Assembly (NCBI GenBank): GCA_024516155.1
Contig: JAJJXM010000018.1
Span: 682,001-746,000 of the forward strand
DNA: 64,000 nucleotides
Source: Pyronema omphalodes
Lineage: Eukaryota; Ascomycota; Pezizomycetes; Pezizales; Pyronemataceae
Direction: 5' to 3'
Shown here: positions 1 through 11,834 of the stretch, in pieces
Position numbering within the stretch: the stretch's first letter is position 1
Layout: every line of letters begins with the position of its first letter
Translations under genes and position numbers: made by a program
Notes under the pieces: generated by a model
What the model was told of the DNA's origin: nothing
Database searches by the model: none
The model's input: only the letters and a program-made list of their open reading frames with translations

Positions 1-896
1 CATAAGTGCGTCTAGGAAAGCAATAGAAGCGGGGTGCTTGAGACTTGAGTAAATATCGAGTTGTGGAGATGTAGTGTTGAGGTATTGTGGAGGGTTGGAG
101 AGTTGAGTTTAGTATAGTATAGTTACTGTATTAGATTTGGAGTCGGCAGGAATTGAGATTTAGGGGCCGAGGTAGGTGTAGGGTGATGGTGGGTGAGTGC
201 TCACTGCTGGGGTTACTGGGGTTGGTTGGTTTTAGTTTGTGCAAGATGTTTTTGAGATATTAGGGTGTTATTATGTAGTTGGAACTTGGGGGTTTAGGGT
301 TGGGTCTGTTGTAGCTTGTGGATATAGGTATGGACGTTGTTTGGGGCTGTGGTTGTGTTTTTGAGGGTTTTAAGATTCTGACATGATACCATGTGATGCA
401 TGACGTGTCTTTGTTAGCACTCTGGATAGTAGCACAAAGAAGTATCAATGAAAATCCACAGTTCATAATATAATCCTCACTAAGTAAAAAAACTATGTTG
501 ATGGGTTAAAATTACTCTGTTCTACAAACAGTATATCTTGGTAGAGGAAAAAGAGAAAGAAACAAACAAACAAGACAGACAAACCCCGACTGTCGTAATG
601 TGTAAAAAGAAAAAAAAAAAGAAAAAACAAGAGAAGATGCTATACCCGGGATCCCAAAGGAAATTAAAAACAAGTAACAAGACTTTTTACCCAGCCTTCC
701 CCTAACTCCGAACAAAAAAAACACCAAGTACCAAGAGCAAAACGAAAACTACGACCTAGTTACACATCTCCCTATCCTCCTTGTAACAAGATCGTTGTGC
801 AGAAAGTAAAGTAGTAATGCGCCAAATTCCTTCCCCAGAAAACCCGCAACCCCCCCCCCCCCCACCCCCCAGGGATCATAATTAAAATCCCCTAAA
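1..896. other. no gene recognised; low-complexity flank
   Basis: No convincing gene is seen. The stretch is T/G-rich at first, then A-rich (about 540-730), and ends with a run of 14 C at 850-863 followed by six more after one A. It probably includes the 3' untranslated region of the minus-strand zinc-finger gene that begins at 897. Confidence 0.5.
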
Positions 897-2011
897 TCAA
901 GGCCAATTTGCATCAATCTCAAATACCTGCTCCGTCCCGGTCCAGTTCTGTAAGGCGTCGGACCACCAGTCTGGTTCCTCGGAAGAAATAGGAGGTGCTG
1001 AACTCCCCTCTATTCCGGATCCTAGGCTTCGGGCTCGGTTTAAGGCTGTGTTCCAGGCTTCGAGGTTGGTATTGCCTGCCTTGGGCTTTACTTGCTTCGG
1101 AGGCATGTAGGCCGCGTGCGCCAGTTTGAATTGCTTGTTCGCTGTGAATCCGGCGGGAGGTCGGAACTTGTGTGTAGGAGAGGATGGGTAGGCAACGGGG
1201 GTTACTTGTTCTCCGTAGTAGTTGTAGAGGTATGCCTGGTCGATGCTGGTAGCTGCGGTGGAGGAGAAGGCTATAGAGGTGGGGTGTTAGCTTGATCTGT
1301 ACGCAACAGAGCTTCAGGAGTGGATATAAGGAAGACGGGAGATTTACATTCGAGGGCCGCAGGTCCATTCCCTAGAACTTGTCGAACATCCTCTACATGG
1401 CATTTAACATGTGCTTCCCAGGTTTCTTTGTCCATTACTGCGGTTTCGGTGCATGATCCCCAGAAACAACGAAGCTCTTTCTGTCTGCCGTGCACGACCA
1501 GTACATGCTTCCAAAGGGTATCGCAGTTGTGGAGAACGGCAGGACACTTGGGGTGAAGCCAGTAGCAGTCAAACTTCTTGAATTTGATTCCAGGAGTTCT
1601 GGTCTCGTCATCATGTGCAAGATTGTTCGTTCCGGACCCTGGGGTAGTTGCTCCTTGTGCCATCGTAGTGGTTCTCGGACGCTTCAACTGAGGAGTTGAG
1701 TCTTGTGTCATCGCAAAAGCTCCAGCTACAAAACGAGGTGCTCCTGAGGCTTGGCGCGCATACACACGCTTCTCGACAAGGTCCCAGCGAAGGGTGGAAA
1801 GGTCTGCGTTGCGGGGGAGAATGTGCTCTGGGAGGATCGCGAGGAGCGGGGCGAGGTGTGAGTTGAGAGCAGGTTCCGTACGGTGACGAGCGGCAACAAT
1901 GAGGATTTGCTTAGCAAGTGTTGCAGGGTCTTTTCCGTACGAGGTAGCTGGATCAATCAGGTGGACAGGAGAGATGCTCGAGGCGACTGGAAGATCTGGG
2001 GGGAAGGGCAT
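897..2011 (-). CDS. C2H2 zinc-finger protein, two fingers, two exons
   Basis: Two exons are read on the minus strand: 2011-1348 and 1270-897, giving 345 residues. The 77-bp intron has a GTAAAT donor, a GCTAAC branch site and a CTATAG acceptor. The join restores a frame that stays open to the stop, while reading through would stop at 1271. Two zinc fingers are visible: C149-x6-C156-x12-H169-x4-H174 and C182-x4-C187-x13-H201-x3-H205. The N-terminal 110 residues look helical. A basic Ser/Thr/Pro linker with KRPR follows at about 110-145. The C-terminal 120 residues are Ser/Pro-rich and end in an acidic, Trp-containing tail. The first methionine with good downstream coding character is used; an in-frame ATG at 2197 would add 62 residues of poor quality. 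A nuclear nucleic-acid-binding role is inferred from the fingers. The target is unknown and I do not recognise an ortholog. Confidence 0.75.
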
Positions 2012-2742
2012 CGACGTTGAGGTTATTCGGCGCGAAGAGTTGCGCCGGTGTTCGGTGCGACGCGTTCGTGACGTGCAGTGACTTATGCAAAGTAGGAGAG
2101 ATGACGACTGTTGCACAAAGAAAGTGACGAAGAAAGAAAGTCTAACATGGCCGCTGAGTGAAGGCAGATCCTGTGGAAATAAGGACTGGTCGCACAAACG
2201 CTATTCATACCGCTTGAAGGTTCTTGATAGTTTCACTAGATATCGATCGGCCCGCGGCTCCAAACCCTCTTTTTTTATCGGCTTGACGGTAGAAAATAAC
2301 CAATATTCAGATACAATGGGAGCAAGACAGGCTTCAAGTGCAAAGTACGCTTCTGAATGATAATCTGAAACGGTGGAAACTTGGAAGGAAGCAAATTCAT
2401 GCAGAATCTCGTGTCATAAGAACCCCTATAGCCACGAGTGATAATGTATGCAACATGGAGCTCAGTTATGATATTCCATGCGCTTGTCCGTCCGTAGAAT
2501 CACCACCACTCCTCTAACAACACTGAACTCCACTCCTATTTTTTAATCCCTTCAGTTACTTATCCTTCAGCTCTTATTCGGTACCCTTATCACTTACTTC
2601 GCCTTGAGTGAGGCTATAGGCATATCGAGTTCTGCTGAGGGGGCAACTTCAAACTTAAGACGTCCAAGGGTAATCAGAGCCGTGTCTATAACTTTCTGGC
2701 TACTGGAATTGGGTTAAAGCGGCTCACATCAGTTTTGTCGGA
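2012..2742. other. divergent intergenic region
   Basis: The 731 bp between the divergent zinc-finger and histidine-kinase genes carry no convincing coding sequence. The region must hold both promoters, but I see no clear TATA box or repeated operator. Confidence 0.45.
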
Positions 2743-5700
2743 ATGTTCTCTCGAGTATCGGTAAGCGCTAGTTCTACTGTGGGGGTTTTTTGGTATTGCG
2801 CGTTGTCTAGCACTTATCTGACCAGAATGTCCAGCTTAAAAATCTCAGAAAACATGGACTAAAAATAACATCAAATCGCTTCGAGACATGCCCTAAATGC
2901 GGCTATAATGATACGGACTCCAAGCTACCAACTTCCTTGCCCGGTGGAATCAATCCAGCCTTACTTCTCGACAGCTCACCATCCCCTCAGCTACTTCTTT
3001 CAGAGTCCAACGTTATCGTGTATGCCAACAAGTGTGCGGCACGTATTTTCAAAGTTAATGTAGTAGAGGAATTAAAAGAGGAAGAATCTGTGGATGCAGA
3101 GGATGCACAATCCACCGGAGATCAAGAAAACGAGGAAGCGGAAGACAAACCGATTACTACTGGCTTGGAAGGACACACCCTCGACCAACTAAATATTGAT
3201 ATAGCCGACGAAGAAATACGCCGGTTTTTAACTTTAATCCAAGTTCTCGAAAATATCAAACTCAATCTCAACAAACGAGAATCCAGAAAGAGGGGTACGG
3301 ATGCTAACGTTCGTGCCGAGCTTTACGGTGAAGGTCCGAAATATACGAACTACGATTACTATGGCGATCTAGAGAGAGCAAGTAAGGGCCATGGTATTCA
3401 TGCAGATCGCGCCATCAGAGATACTGCTCCGGTTGTTATTGAACGGGAGGATGGCAAAAAGGTTCCTGCGACCATGTTTGTGTCACTCATTGATCCCTTT
3501 TCCACGGGCTACAGTTACTCTTCAATTTCGTTTGTTCCAGGAGACATACATGACGATGCAACCTTCACCACTCAAATGACAGTGGAAGACAAACAGATGC
3601 GGCGCAAGCGCAAGCGAGACATGTTGAGGAGCAAGCTAACACATGAGAATCGAAACGACCCTACTGCCGTAGCGCAAGGAGCAATACCCGAGAATGGGAT
3701 AGGGAGGTCTGGCGAGAGTATGATAGAACGTGTCAGACGTATCAAGGACTTGATCTTGGATGAGATGGAGTACTGTTTTATTGCACTATCTCCCGATGGA
3801 GACATTGTCATCACCAATGCGGCAACGAAGGCTGTTCTTGGACAAGAGACATTACAAGCAAGTATTGGCGAAGGATTCGAATGGATTGCCCGACTCGATA
3901 TTTGGCGACCCGACTTTTCCGAGAGACTTCCATTTGAAGAGTGGGCACTCAACAGACTTATTACCCACCATCAACCTCTAACGCAGGTAATCGGTATGTA
4001 TGCTGGGCCCTATCAACTGGTGGTTGAACTTCGAGGCAAATGCATCTGGCAGGATCCCGTGAAGGAGGAGGGATTATTGGCTGCACTAGCTATTGTCGTC
4101 GATCAAACAAAATGGTTCAACAAAGAAAAGCAGATGTTAGATATACAAGCCAGACAGGAAATGTTTATTTCCACCATCTCAAGAGAACTTAAAACGTTAA
4201 TCCCATGCCACCCATCTTCACTAATGGTATACTAACCTAATTAGACCTGTCGCTGGTATGGTTGGACTACTGGAGTTACTTTACGCCACTCGTAAAGACC
4301 TCAATCCCCAACAGCTGAACTACATCCGGCAGATCTTTGGTAAGAAATCATGAACAATCACCCGCAAAGCATCGCGCTAACTATATCCAGGATCGGTGAA
4401 TTCATTATGTAAGGCTTTCATTAACGTCCATTCTCGAATACTAAGTCGGCTTAGTGCTTGTCATCAATGATGTTATCGACTTCAACAAGATCATCGCGGG
4501 AGACGTTGCAATCGTTCGGAGAACCTTCATTTTACAAGACCTTGTCGAGGAGCTGGAAACCCTCTTCACAGAGAGCATGGCAAAGGAAGGTGTAGAATTT
4601 GTGGTTGATGCATCTGGTATAGACAGGAGTGCTTTTGGGGATGGTTCAAGATTGATGTTGCTCGGTGATGACGGCAAAATCCGTCGAATCGTGATCAACA
4701 TGCTTTCAAACGTAAGTACGGTCCATTCCAAGGCGGGGATTCTCTGTTGATAAATCTTTTCTAGGGCTTCAAATTCACTGTCAAAGGCAAAGTTATATTG
4801 AGGGTTCGCACGCAGAAGGTGATGAGAAACTCCCTCGAGGTGAGGTTTGAGGTTGAGGTAAGGTTCGAAACAACGTAAGCGATGATTAGCGCAGCTAAAG
4901 AGCCTAGGATACTGGAGTTGGAATATCCGAGGAAGATCGAAGGCGGCTATTCGCGCCTCTTGACGAGTTAAGTGCAAAAGATGCAAGAGCCGTTGGACTC
5001 GATGGTATTGGACTGAACATTGCACGAAAGGTGGGTGACGGGTATACCAGTGATAAGCATCGTCTAATGCTAGTTACAGTTTGCCTCACTCCTCGCTGGT
5101 AATATCGGCTGTGAGTCTACTGTCGGAAAAGGAACTACTTTTTGGTTTACAGCACCATGTGGCAGACCTCTACCTGATTCAGAAGTCACGTTTGGTCCCA
5201 AAGAAATGACGTTGTCGAAGACCATGGGCATAGTCATTCATAACAAGGAATTAGAAGGCACCGAAAATTCGATTGAGGACGAAAAGGCTAAAGTCCGCAT
5301 CGAAGGAACCGTCGCTCTGCTGGTAGAAGATAACTGGGCCCATCAAGTTGTAATAGAAAAACGACTGAGAAAAATTGGATGTGAGGTTTTAACAGCAGTC
5401 ACTGGTCGTGATGCTCTTGCAGTCCTGCAGAGACCGGATACTAGGGTTGATATCGTTTTTATGGATATCCAAATGCCACTCCTCGTCAGAATCACCATCC
5501 CCGCATATTGAAATTTTACTAACTGGATTATAGGATGGATTCGAAGCAACAAAGATTATCCGCAGGGATCCTGAATACGAGAAGTGGAAGCACTTGCCGA
5601 TCATCGGTGTAACTGCGACAGATGGTCCAGGTGATCGTGATAAAGCAAAGTCGTGTGGATTGAATGAGTTTTTGGTCAAGCCGTTGACAAACGACGGAAC

Positions 5701-5779
5701 GAAGGAAATCATTCAAAAGTTCATGGACCCAGTTTCACTTGGTAAGAGGAGAGCGACTACTTTCAGGTTGGAGGATTAG
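2743..5779 (+). CDS. hybrid histidine kinase with degenerate H-box (His to Arg)
   Basis: The exons with firm joins end at 4195 and continue 4245-4339, 4391-4408, 4455-4711, 4765-4857, 4908-5030, 5080-5484 and 5534-5779. Phase is kept at every join. The 5' end is uncertain: the frame is open from 2811 without an ATG. I propose a first exon 2743-2760 (MFSRVS) spliced at 2761 to 2811 or 2826, giving 874-879 residues. Domain order: a PAS-like N-terminus, an acidic linker, a second PAS-like segment (about 3745-4130), the dimerisation/H-box region, an ATPase domain and a receiver. The ATPase keeps the N-box (INMLSN then GFKFT), the G1 box (DTGVGI), an F-box (LFAPL) and the G2 box (GLDGIGLNIA). The receiver keeps VEDN, the phospho-acceptor Asp in FMDIQMP (codon 5464-5466) and Lys in LVKPL (5678-5680). 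The H-box reads ISRELKTP where the family has SHELRTP, so the acceptor His is Arg (AGA, 4182-4184). It is probably a cytosolic two-component signalling protein; no transmembrane segment is seen. Autophosphorylation is doubtful. Confidence 0.85.
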
Positions 5780-7462
5780 CTTGTTTGAGTTTTCAGTTTG
5801 TATTTTCGCATGACTCTTGTTGTAAAGAGTACTGATGGAACCGACATTAATGCAAGTGTTCCCTCATAATCACACTGACCTAGATTCCCATCTGGCCAAA
5901 TGGCGTTCAAGTTTGACATCTAGAACCCTTCCACAGCCACTTAACTCTTTGACGCGTTTAAGAACAGCTGTTATTCTAAGGCCAGTGCTCGCGCTACTAT
6001 AATTTAAGCGCACAGAAATAGATACACGCGAACGCGAGAGCTTCCGTTTCCAAAACAGAACACTGATGAAGTACAGTTGCAGCGAAAGCGGAAGGCAGGC
6101 TTAACGCCACTCAGTACGAAACCGCAGCCCGAGCTCAGTCGCTGCTTTTTACAGAAAACGCTCTTGACTTCTAACGGTCTCTAGCGAATGTGGGGCCGAA
6201 GCTTTTTAGATCCAAATTCAAACCTGGTTCTTCAGTGAGCCATCACTTATCATCACTCGCGAAATCGACCCAACCATGGGAATGGAACATGACTTTCGAA
6301 GCGAAAGAATTCTACAGGTGCACGTTCAAAAGCTTGTATTCGATGGATTAGAGGCGATTCATGATGGAAAAGCGCTTACTTTTGCGATGTCGTCTCCACG
6401 GACTCCATAGAAGCGGATAGGGCTAAGGGTAAAGGGGTTACTAGTCCCGAATCACTTATGCCGATGGCTGGTGAGAACATATGGAAGTTGTGGCGCTGAA
6501 ATCACACATGCCAAACCTTTTAAGAGTCCTTTAAAACTCTTGGCCCCACTCAACTGTCGGTTTTGCGCGATTGTTGACCAGTTAGGGGATTTGATGTTTT
6601 TGCAGAAAACACCGTGCGCAGACAGGGTTTCTCGAAGGAAGATGCCGTATGCAGGAACCGCCGTTGGCCAAGAATTTCACGACATTGATTCAACGTACCG
6701 AACTCACCGATATCTTTCATGAAATGATGAAATGATTAAGAAAATTATCGAGGGTGAGTTATGTCTATCGTTTTGGGTTGAAACTGTGAGAAATTTCTTC
6801 AATGTTTCACTCATTACGCTTATGTTGTGATTCTATGTATCTTATCGTAGAAAACGCCTCCAAAATAGCCCCTGTTTACGCACGGAGATTCGATCACCAA
6901 TACGCAATCTGATTCCGCTCAGACTGTAAATACCCGGGTTTCCTATCCATATCTCATTCGTTCCGCTCTTACCGATACGAACGAGGTCGCCGCTCGCTAC
7001 TTTAGCTTCCATACACATCCGTCTTGTTCTGAACAGGAGATAGAGTGCGGCGAAAGTGCTGTGGTTGAGGAAGGGTTCGGTGGTTCGGTTACCCCTAAGG
7101 TCACTTTTTAGGGTTTCGCGATTCCCCCGATTCCCCTATTTGCGCGTCGAGGCGGTCCTGGTTAGGCAGAAGCCTTATTTTCACTTCGGGTTGGTTGAAG
7201 CCACTGTTAAACGCTGGGCTAACCCTAATGAGTAAGCTGTTAAATTTGTAGTAAGCCGGCTTGTTTTCCCCCTTGTTCGGCCTTGCTTCCAAAATACCAA
7301 GAGGTCCGGCCGAACGTAAACGATGCCTAAGGTATAAACAGCATAATGCCAAAGGATTATGAAGGCTCCAAGCGATATAGCGCTGTCTCTGACACCCTTT
7401 CGAATGCATTGACCTCTGCCGAAAGGTTTCATAATCGAGGAATGTATTGAATCAATCGTTTG
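5780..7462. other. intergenic, no gene recognised
   Basis: About 1.7 kb between the histidine kinase and the LPMO gene. Only short random-looking open frames are seen on either strand, with no tRNA, recognisable repeat or transposon protein. The last few hundred bases are presumably the LPMO promoter. Confidence 0.4.
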
Positions 7463-7469
7463 TATAAAG
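7463..7469 (+). promoter_or_regulatory. TATA-like box of the LPMO gene
   Basis: TATAAAG lies 109 bp upstream of the LPMO start codon and is followed by a pyrimidine-rich leader, a usual arrangement for a strongly expressed fungal gene. The assignment rests on position and motif only. Confidence 0.4.
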
Positions 7470-7577
7470 ACCCCCCTTCTTCTCGACATTGCTCTCGTTT
7501 TTTTCCTTGGCCATCCCACGAACAACACTCATTCAAACACACTCGCTTTTCATCAAAAAACCCCACCAACCGCAATA

Positions 7578-8443
7578 ATGAAGTCCATTACGCTCTTGTC
7601 TTTCGGATTGACTCTCCTTGGAGTCGCCTCCGCTCACATGAAGATGATTGAGCCTCCTTCTATCAACTCCGAGGAGGGACAGTACGATGTTTCCATCAGA
7701 GACTACAACCAGATGGCCAACATTCTCCCCGACGGATCCAACTTCCCTTGCCGTGGACACCACTTGAGCACCGCCGACACGATTCCCCGCAGAACTTACG
7801 TTGCCGGTCAGCAGTACAGCTTCAAGTAAGATATTTTTGCTCCAGCCCTATGAAAAAAGTGCATATTAATTAACAAATCAACAGGGTTGTTGACTCTCCC
7901 GATGCTCCTCAGGCCGGACAGGGTAACCACGGAGGTGGATCCTGCCAGTTCTCCTTGTCTTACGACAACGGAAAGACCTTCAAGGTCATCAAGTCGATTA
8001 TGGGAGGATGTACCGCTGTTGACCGTAACCTCCACAACTCTGAGGAGGGTATTGGACCAAAGGGATTCCCTGGATGGGTCAACCACTTCACCATTCCCAC
8101 CTCCGCCCCTGCTGCCAACAACGTCATCTTCTCCTGGTCTTGGATTTCTTTCAACGGAATCCAGGAGTTCTACCAGAACTGTGCCCGTGTTGAGATTCAG
8201 AACCCTGCTCCCCAGGGCGACTTCTACTCTCTCCCCAACATGTTCGTTGCAAACATCGCCCACGATGGTCTCCCCCGTCAGTGTGTTCCTAAGCTCGACA
8301 CCGGAAAGTCTTGGGTTGTTTACCCCGAGCCTGGTAACGTTGTTGAGTACGGTTTCAACCGTGTTGACCGTCACACTGAGCAGCCTTACGCCGAGGGTGA
8401 CATCAAGTCTAAGGCTACCGCCGTTCTTGGACAGTGTGTTTAA
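7578..8443 (+). CDS. secreted AA11-type lytic polysaccharide monooxygenase
   Basis: Exons 7578-7825 and 7885-8443 (GTAAGA donor, CAACAG acceptor, 59-bp intron) give 268 residues. A 19-residue signal peptide (MKSITLLSFGLTLLGVASA) ends exactly before His20, so the mature protein starts with the histidine that forms half of the LPMO copper brace. The second brace histidine is probably His98 in GNHGGGSCQ, a motif typical of AA11 enzymes. Other family marks are DGSNFPCRGHH, SLSYDNGKTF, IKSIMGGC and an aromatic FSWSW segment followed by a QNCARVEI strand. Several cysteines suit disulphides. AA11 enzymes oxidatively cleave chitin with copper and an electron donor, so an extracellular role in chitin breakdown or cell-wall remodelling is expected. 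There is no separate binding module or linker. Codons are strongly biased (GGA, GTT, CTC, AAG), suggesting high expression. The LPMO class is firm; the subfamily is slightly less so. Confidence 0.88.
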
Positions 8444-11400
8444 GTCGTCTTATATCGGCAGTATATAAGAGGACTTGAGAAACCAATGACCAGGACCAGG
8501 AAGCTACGGGTTTTATGCGATCTGAGGGTTGGAATAAGAAATTTTGCGTTTGGTTTAGCATTGTTTGGTTGTTTTGTTAAATATCATATCCTGGATACGT
8601 ATTTGTAGTGTTTAAAGATAAAGATCAATAGAGTCACGCTTGGAATATTACGATGGATCCGAATATGGTGCCATAGGGACACATGGGGACAAAAAAGTAA
8701 AATATACATAGAAATTAAAAAGCCAATAAAGTTGGAGATATGTGATGATGTTGAGTGCAGAAGTTCTTTAGATGGTGCCGGTGAATGGTAAACTCGTTTG
8801 TGAAAAAAAAAAATCACTATGCTTTAATCAAACTGCCTACTCGAGATATATATTTAGTTCAAATTAGACATGCACTTGTGAAGCCACCACCACATGCGAT
8901 GTTAATCTTCCAGACATAAATTGTGGCGTTTTCGAGTTAAAGCTCAAAATTCACATTGTGCAATATATTGATACTACACTAAAAGTATATGAAATATGTT
9001 CCTGATACAGCGATTGATTGGTATGTAAGTCTAGAAATATTCCGTATATTTCTCATCCCATCTTTTTGTCATTATGTCGTTGATGAACCAACTGTGCTGA
9101 CAGAGCAAGGTCTCTATTATGCATATGTTCGATCGCATGAGCGCGCGTGTTGATGACCCTTGCGAAAAGCCCTCCACACATTTATCCGCTTACTCGCGCC
9201 TCCACTTTCTGAAATTGTTCTATTTGCCAATTTGGCGTATTACCCTGTAGAGTCTATCTGTCTATCTGTCTATCTATCTATCTATCTATCTATCTATCAG
9301 CTATCTATCTATCTGTCTGTCTATCCATCTATCCGTCTATCGATCTACCTATCAATCGATATCCTCACTATCCGCCAGGGGAGCAGCTCTAACCATATTA
9401 CCCGCACTCCCAAGAACCGAAAAACCGAGTCATAATCGACACAATCGAAGTGCAGATTTTGTATAAGCACTATTCCGTTCGTGTAACCGCGAAATAGTTT
9501 CCTACATTTTTCCATACAGCGGTTACTTACTTCTTTACGATTAGTGTATCGATGATGTATAAGTGACGTAATAACATACAGTAATAACATATGCAGTAAT
9601 ACAAAATTCGGATCTAAACCCTAAGTTCAACAAAATCTCAATCATGAACTATCAATCGCAGGATCTGGGTGCCAAAACTCAAATTTCAGTTCTTATTGGA
9701 TTTGGGAGTGTTTTATAACGCTTCATAGGGAAACTATAGTCGTGGCTAGTGTTTGGGAGGATATATCTCGAGAGATGTATGAGTATCGACATATGATAAA
9801 AGTTGAAAGTGCTCACAGCTTCCGAAGAAAAAGTAATATCTCGTAACTTGGAACTACCCTGCCAGCTTTTGTTTCCCAGGTTTTTGAAATAGATCTTTCA
9901 CTATTGTTGGAGTTGATGAACTAATACCAGTCTTGTACCATCATAGAAATCTTAATGAAGTTTGATACATGTTCTGAACCATGTTCTTTATACATATATG
10001 ACTTGAAAATTCAAAATAATTGAGACTTGATCTGCGAAATTTCATTAATGCTACTTGTATAACTATATCTTTGAATTACTTTCAAATAACAGAAAAACAA
10101 AGATCATAATAACATCTCTATTATGTAAATTTACAGAGTATACTTCGATCTACATTTAAAGATGCTCCTACCTCCTCCCTTATATGATGGGGGTCGCTAG
10201 TCACAAACTATGATTCGTCAACTACGATGCGCCGTATACAAATAAGAATTATATATATGTAATTCAATAAGTATGGCTCCAGTAATACAGCGTGCATACT
10301 CTAAGCCATAGCCCATGTGGATACTGTAACGTCGATCACGCAGCACGATGGAGCTTGGTCAGCTATTATTACCGGGGAGGGTAAACCCCCAGTTTACAGC
10401 CTTGTTTTGACAGCCGTCATTCATGCAAGGAGTATTTGCATATTATTTCGACATTTGTTGGGCTTTTTCATGCGCTATTGTTATCCGTTGATAAGTAGTC
10501 ACGTCATTGTTAACGTCAGGATAGCACTCTATATCTTTACTTTATGCTGTTAAAACGAAAGAACAGCGGGGTTTACATTTAAATATACCTACAGATAAGT
10601 AACATGTCTATTAAAAAGAATATAGCTCTTTTGACTTAGTACTGCTAGAAATTTGCCGGAATGACTCTCGGTATCTACTAGAAATACATATACCAGGATA
10701 GGTATTACAAGATTATCTTAGAAGTTATTCAAAAGTCAATGGCTTGCTGTGCGGAAGATTACAATACATCATAGAGTAAGTGCTGTTTTGTGTAGGGTAG
10801 CCACCAACTGGCATGTTTGAGGTCGCCGCTTATACAAAACGGTTATCCGGGTATCGTGATAATCTCGTACGGTGCTTTTCTATACAGTGGTAATCATGTG
10901 TATGTGCATTTACAGATAGTAAATCAAGATAAACTGATGTCACAGGAAAAACCTCCGCTATACCATTCCTATTACATCCTCTGGTATTCTCACCACATTG
11001 CCAGTGGTACCGTTCATGGCGGTTTGTACCAGTGCACTTTTGTCGTCACACAATGAAGGCGCGATACTCCAAGTCATGGAGTCTCTTATCAGCAGCCACC
11101 CCCTAAGCGCAAGCGGAAACTGTATCAGCAAATACAAAGTAGCAAAACCTGTATCAATAGGCGACATTATTCTTTTCTCCTAGTCTTTGTTCAGTTTTCA
11201 TCAAATCGAAGTTTATTGTAATTCATGCCATATCTTGAACTTGTTTTGAATGAGATGAATATGGAAATGAAAAAAAAAATTAAAAAAAATTAAACAAAAA
11301 TAAATAAAAACCCCAATAAAAATACGCTGTACACATCGGCAAAGGTAAGTCGTGCAGAACTTTTCGGAATATAATTACACTAAAATCATTCGCGCCTCTA

Positions 11401-11762
11401 TGCTCCTAGTACTGATGATAAACTTCTCGATTACTTACTACCTAGTGTGAAGTTTGTGAAATGCTGAGCTTAGGGTTGCTTGGTGTTGTTTGCTTTGTTT
11501 TTTCTTTCGTTCTTTAGCTAGCTAGCTCTTGACTATATTGAAGTCATTTGATTTTAGAAAAGCATAAAAGAGCCTTGTTGAGTAGATTGGCTGTGGATTG
11601 CAAATGGATCAATAGTACGAGTAAGGATATCCATACTGTCAGCACACCTACCCATTCAACACCGGCTTGCCGCACCTAGAAAAACTCCAATTTCGCAAAC
11701 AAGACATGCCAAACTTTAATTTATTACATTATATTGGCTAATTTATTTCAGTGTACATCGAA
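8444..11762. other. AT-rich gene-poor stretch
   Basis: Apart from the TCTA microsatellite at 9253-9354 I see nothing coding in these 3.3 kb. The sequence is AT-rich with short A/T runs (for example 11270-11300) and no long open frames or recognisable RNA genes. Confidence 0.45.
9253..9354. repeat. (TCTA/TCTG)n tetranucleotide microsatellite
   Basis: About 100 bp of imperfect tetranucleotide repeat, TCTA interspersed with TCTG and late variants (CCAT, CCGT, CGAT). The degeneracy at the 3' edge suggests ageing outward from a purer TCTA core at about 9270-9298. Confidence 0.9.
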
Positions 11763-11834
11763 GTCGGCATAGTATAGTGGTGAGTACAGCTCGTTGTGGC
11801 CGAGCAGACCCATGTTCGATTCATGGTGCCGACA
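11763..11834 (+). tRNA. tRNA-His (anticodon GTG)
   Basis: A complete cloverleaf can be folded by eye. Acceptor stem GTCGGCA (11763-11769) pairs with TGCCGAC (11827-11833). The A-box-like TAGTATAGTGG covers the D arm. Anticodon stem GCTCG/CGAGC closes a 7-nt loop, TTGTGGC, with anticodon GTG. The T arm CCATG-TTCGATT-CATGG is perfectly paired and carries the B box. No intron is present. The discriminator base is A (11834), as in yeast tRNA-His, and the extra 5' G would be added after transcription. A T-run follows at 11838-11843, a likely Pol III terminator. Confidence 0.95.

Noticed and set aside
1271..1302. Alternative 32-bp intron (GTACAG donor) in the zinc-finger gene
   Set aside because: Too short for a usual fungal intron; the 77-bp GTAAAT intron ends at the same acceptor and keeps the frame.
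7808..8374. 188-codon minus-strand frame opposite the LPMO
   Set aside because: Antisense shadow created by codon bias; it spans the LPMO intron boundary and has no recognisable features.
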